This document shows, one piece after another, positions 7,317 to 9,216 of a DNA stretch of 9,216 nt (position 1 is the first letter of the stretch; each line of letters starts with the position of its first letter). This DNA is from an uncultured Marinosulfonomonas sp. Lineage in GTDB: Bacteria > Pseudomonadota > Alphaproteobacteria > Rhodobacterales > Rhodobacteraceae. The DNA is taken from assembly GCA_947311455.1 (NCBI GenBank), contig CAMZKY010000234.1:1-9216 (forward strand), read 5' to 3'. Made by a program: the position numbers and the translations under genes. The notes beneath the pieces were generated by a model, which worked only from the letters and a program-made list of their open reading frames with translations, did no database searches and had not been told where the DNA came from.

Positions 7317-8750
7317 TTATTCTGCTGCCACCGCGCCCGTAGTGTTCAGATAATCCAGCATCGAAGCCGCCGCGTCGCGCCCATCGCGAATGGCCCACAC
7401 CACAAGGCTTGCACCACGCACAATATCGCCCACCGCAAACACCCCGTCCATCGGGGTGGCGTGGGTGGTGAAATCGGCCTTGATGGTGCCCCAACGGGTG
7501 ACTTCAAGCTCCGGTTCTTTCCACAGGGTCGGCAGGTCTTCGGGCGAAAACCCAAGCGCCATAACCACCAGATCGGCAGGTTCATCATAATCCGCGCCTT
7601 CGATCACTTCGGGGCTTTGACGGCCCGAAGCGTCCGGCGCGCCAAGATGCATTTTTTGCACCGTTACCGATGTAACCGGATCGCCCTTGAAACCGGCAGG
7701 CGCGGTTTGCCAGACAAATTCAACACCTTCTTCTTCGGCGTTTTGCACCTCGCGTTGGGAGCCGGGCATATTGGCGCGGTCGCGGCGATACAGGCATTTC
7801 ACACTGTCGGCACCTTGGCGAATGGCGGTGCGCACGCAATCCATCGCGGTATCACCGCCGCCGATCACAATCACGCGCTTGCCTTTGGCGTTTAGTTCGC
7901 CGTTTTCGTATTCGGCCACTGTATCGCCAAAGCTGACTTTGTTGCTGGCGGTCAGGTAATCAATCGCCCGCACAACGCCTTTGGCATCTTCGGTTTTTTC
8001 GTTTAGTTTCCGTGATTTATATACACCTGTGGCAATCAGAACCGCGTCATGCTGGCCCTTGATCGCCTGAAAGCTCAGATCTTCGCCCACGGTGCAATTC
8101 AACACAAATTGAACGCCGGCTTGTTCCAGCTGATTGATGCGCTTCATCACCACATCTTTTTCCAGTTTAAAGCTGGGAATACCGTATGTCATCAACCCGC
8201 CACCGCGATCATAACGATCATACACCGTGACCTGAACACCGGCTTGGCGCAGGGCATCCGCCGCCGCCAAACCGCCCGGGCCAGCGCCGATAATGCCGAC
8301 GCTTTCGGGCCGTTCGGATTTTGGCGTGTTGGGCGTTACCCAGCCGTTTTCCCATGCGGTATCGGTGATATATTTTTCAATCGCGCCGATGGTTACCGTT
8401 TCATGGCCGGAATTTTCGATCACGCAATTACCTTCGCACAGGCGATCTTGCGGGCAGATACGACCACAGATTTCGGGGAAGGTGTTGGTGGCTTGCGACA
8501 GCTCGTAGGCCTCTTTTAGGCGGCCCGTCGCTGTCATGTTCAGCCAATCGGGAATGTTGTTGTGTAAGGGGCAATGATTTTGGCAATAGGGCACGCCGCA
8601 TTGGCTGCAACGGCTGGCTTGCTCCTCGGCCTTGGCGCGGGCGTACTCTGCGTATATCTCATCGAAATCCTGATTGCGTAAAGTGGCCTCACGTTTGGCG
8701 GGCATATCCCGTTTCACATCCACAAATTTCAACATCGGTTGCTTGGCCAT
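7317..8750 (-). CDS. gltD: Glutamate synthase (NADPH) small (beta) subunit
   Basis: This 477-residue protein is of normal length for GltD. It takes electrons from NADPH through FAD and passes them via iron-sulfur clusters to GltB. The N-terminal region holds two cysteine sets for 4Fe-4S clusters: Cys48, 51, 56 and 60 (C-x2-C-x4-C-x3-C) and Cys95, 99, 105 and 109 (C-x3-C-x5-C-x3-C). GAGPGG at 155-160 is the FAD-binding Rossmann loop. VIGGGDTAMD, with glycines near 297-299, is the NADPH-binding loop. A second FAD contact, GVFAVGDIVRG, lies near the C-terminus. The frame is open for 40 more codons upstream, but MAKQPMLKF is the expected family start and GGAGAG lies 8 bases before it. The gene is separated from its partner gltB by two unrelated genes rather than adjoining it. 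Confidence 0.97.
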   Translation of the reverse strand: MAKQPMLKFVDVKRDMPAKREATLRNQDFDEIYAEYARAKAEEQASRCSQCGVPYCQNHCPLHNNIPDWLNMTATGRLKEAYELSQATNTFPEICGRICPQDRLCEGNCVIENSGHETVTIGAIEKYITDTAWENGWVTPNTPKSERPESVGIIGAGPGGLAAADALRQAGVQVTVYDRYDRGGGLMTYGIPSFKLEKDVVMKRINQLEQAGVQFVLNCTVGEDLSFQAIKGQHDAVLIATGVYKSRKLNEKTEDAKGVVRAIDYLTASNKVSFGDTVAEYENGELNAKGKRVIVIGGGDTAMDCVRTAIRQGADSVKCLYRRDRANMPGSQREVQNAEEEGVEFVWQTAPAGFKGDPVTSVTVQKMHLGAPDASGRQSPEVIEGADYDEPADLVVMALGFSPEDLPTLWKEPELEVTRWGTIKADFTTHATPMDGVFAVGDIVRGASLVVWAIRDGRDAAASMLDYLNTTGAVAAE

Positions 8751-8758
8751 ACCAAAAT

Positions 8759-8764
8759 CTCTCC
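8759..8764 (-). promoter_or_regulatory. Ribosome binding site deciding the gltD start
   Basis: GGAGAG on the minus strand lies 8 bases before the ATG at 8750. It supports the 477-residue protein over the longer open frame that extends to 8870. Confidence 0.75.
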
Positions 8765-8882
8765 AATTCAATTCCCCCCCCGCGTTTAAACGGGTTGGAC
8801 AGAAATGAAAAGGCAGCATTGCTGACCTAATGCAAGGTATTTTACCCCACCAACTTTCTATAAACCGCATCCGTTAAATTTT

Positions 8883-8902
8883 TAGGTAAACTTTGATACC
8901 TA
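8883..8902. repeat. Imperfect palindrome upstream of gltD, possible operator
   Basis: TAGGTA (8883-8888) and TACCTA (8897-8902) form 6-bp inverted arms separated by 8 bases. This lies 133-152 bases upstream of the gltD start in an AT-rich segment. The geometry would suit a dimeric regulator, but arms this short can occur by chance. Confidence 0.4.
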
Positions 8903-9068
8903 TTTTTGGAAATTCAAGTAAATTCAATATGTTGCAATTAATGCCCTTCGGCAGGTTTCAGGCGCACACTAAAAACTGCCCCGCAAAATAAATGCCCAAG
9001 CAACGCTGCCTAGGAAATTTGCTGTAAAAAGTAGATGCGCCTCAAGTAACGGGTGGAATCACCGCACC

Positions 9069-9216
9069 CTAATCATCCACCTCTTCCGCAGGAATAACCT
9101 TGCCCGGATTCATAATCCCGTTTGGATCAAATGCGGTTTTTATCTGCCGCATCATCGCTACCGCAATCTTATCCTTGCGCCGTTTCATCGACGGTAGTTT
9201 TGACAATCCCACCCCG
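9069..9216 (-). CDS. FAD-linked oxidase (GlcD/D-lactate dehydrogenase-like), C-terminal end
   Basis: Only the last ~48 codons are in the window, ending at the TAG at 9069-9071. The translation contains VGLSKLPSM, MMRQIKTAFDPNGIMNPGK and VIPAEEVDD before the stop. The GxGxxK and LKxAFDPxGIxNPGK motifs are the hallmark C-terminus of the FAD-linked oxidase family, which includes GlcD, D-lactate, D-2-hydroxyglutarate and related 2-hydroxyacid dehydrogenases. The substrate-specific parts and the FAD-binding domain lie outside the window, so the substrate cannot be given. It is on the same strand as the glt cluster but about 318 bases upstream, and is probably a separate transcript. Confidence 0.87.
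   Translation of the reverse strand, partial: GVGLSKLPSMKRRKDKIAVAMMRQIKTAFDPNGIMNPGKVIPAEEVDD

Larger units (their letters stand above)
8751..9068. other. Intergenic region upstream of gltD
   Basis: No credible gene lies in these 318 bases, and the glt promoter should be here on the minus strand. The region is AT-rich between about 8870 and 8945. I could not find a -35/-10 pair with convincing sequence and spacing. It also holds a run of eight C (8774-8781, G on the coding strand) just upstream of the gltD ribosome site, a CGTTTAAACG palindrome (8783-8792) and a 6-bp-arm inverted repeat (listed separately). GGGTG/CACCC (9051-9055 and 9065-9069) may be a weak hairpin after the oxidase gene. 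Confidence 0.5.

Noticed and set aside
7221..7895. Plus-strand open frame of 224 codons opposite gltD
   Set aside because: It lies mostly antisense to the conserved C-terminal half of gltD, and its composition is typical of a shadow frame.
8751..8870. 40-codon N-terminal extension of gltD
   Set aside because: GltD proteins begin close to MAKQPMLKF, a good ribosome site precedes the ATG at 8750, and the extension has no family resemblance.

Overview
The window looks like chromosome from an alphaproteobacterium, most likely of the Rhodobacterales/Roseobacter group and of moderate GC content. This rests on the Hint-domain protein with an N-terminus typical of that group, on alphaproteobacterial-type GltB and GltD, and on the general codon style. 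It is inference from protein families; no 16S or other marker is present. All recognisable genes are on the minus strand, so transcription runs from right to left.

The right edge holds the last ~48 codons of a GlcD-like FAD-linked oxidase. A ~318-base gene-free stretch follows, and then a four-gene cluster: gltD (glutamate synthase small subunit), a GFA-family zinc-site protein, an unrecognised exported protein with four cysteines, and gltB (glutamate synthase large subunit). The last three are packed tightly: a 2-base gap, then an 11-base overlap into gltB. A 125-base gap containing an 11-bp-phased repeat separates gltD from the GFA gene. GltB and GltD together make the NADPH glutamate synthase (GOGAT), which turns glutamine plus 2-oxoglutarate into two glutamates. 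Why a GFA protein and an exported protein lie between the two subunit genes is the main open functional question.

Downstream of gltB come a GC-rich hairpin that probably ends the operon and a perfect 14-bp inverted repeat with a single central base. A more AT-rich gene follows for a 307-residue protein with a C-terminal Hint (hedgehog/intein-like) domain. After another gene-free stretch, the left edge holds the first 62 codons of an exported bacterial SH3-domain protein.

Most of the window is ordinary primary metabolism. The items worth a second look are the perfect palindrome ahead of the Hint gene, the helically phased CCATAC repeats inside the glt cluster, the gene order of that cluster, and the Hint protein, which has no visible splicing terminus. 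I see no RNA genes, insertion sequences, CRISPR arrays or defence systems.
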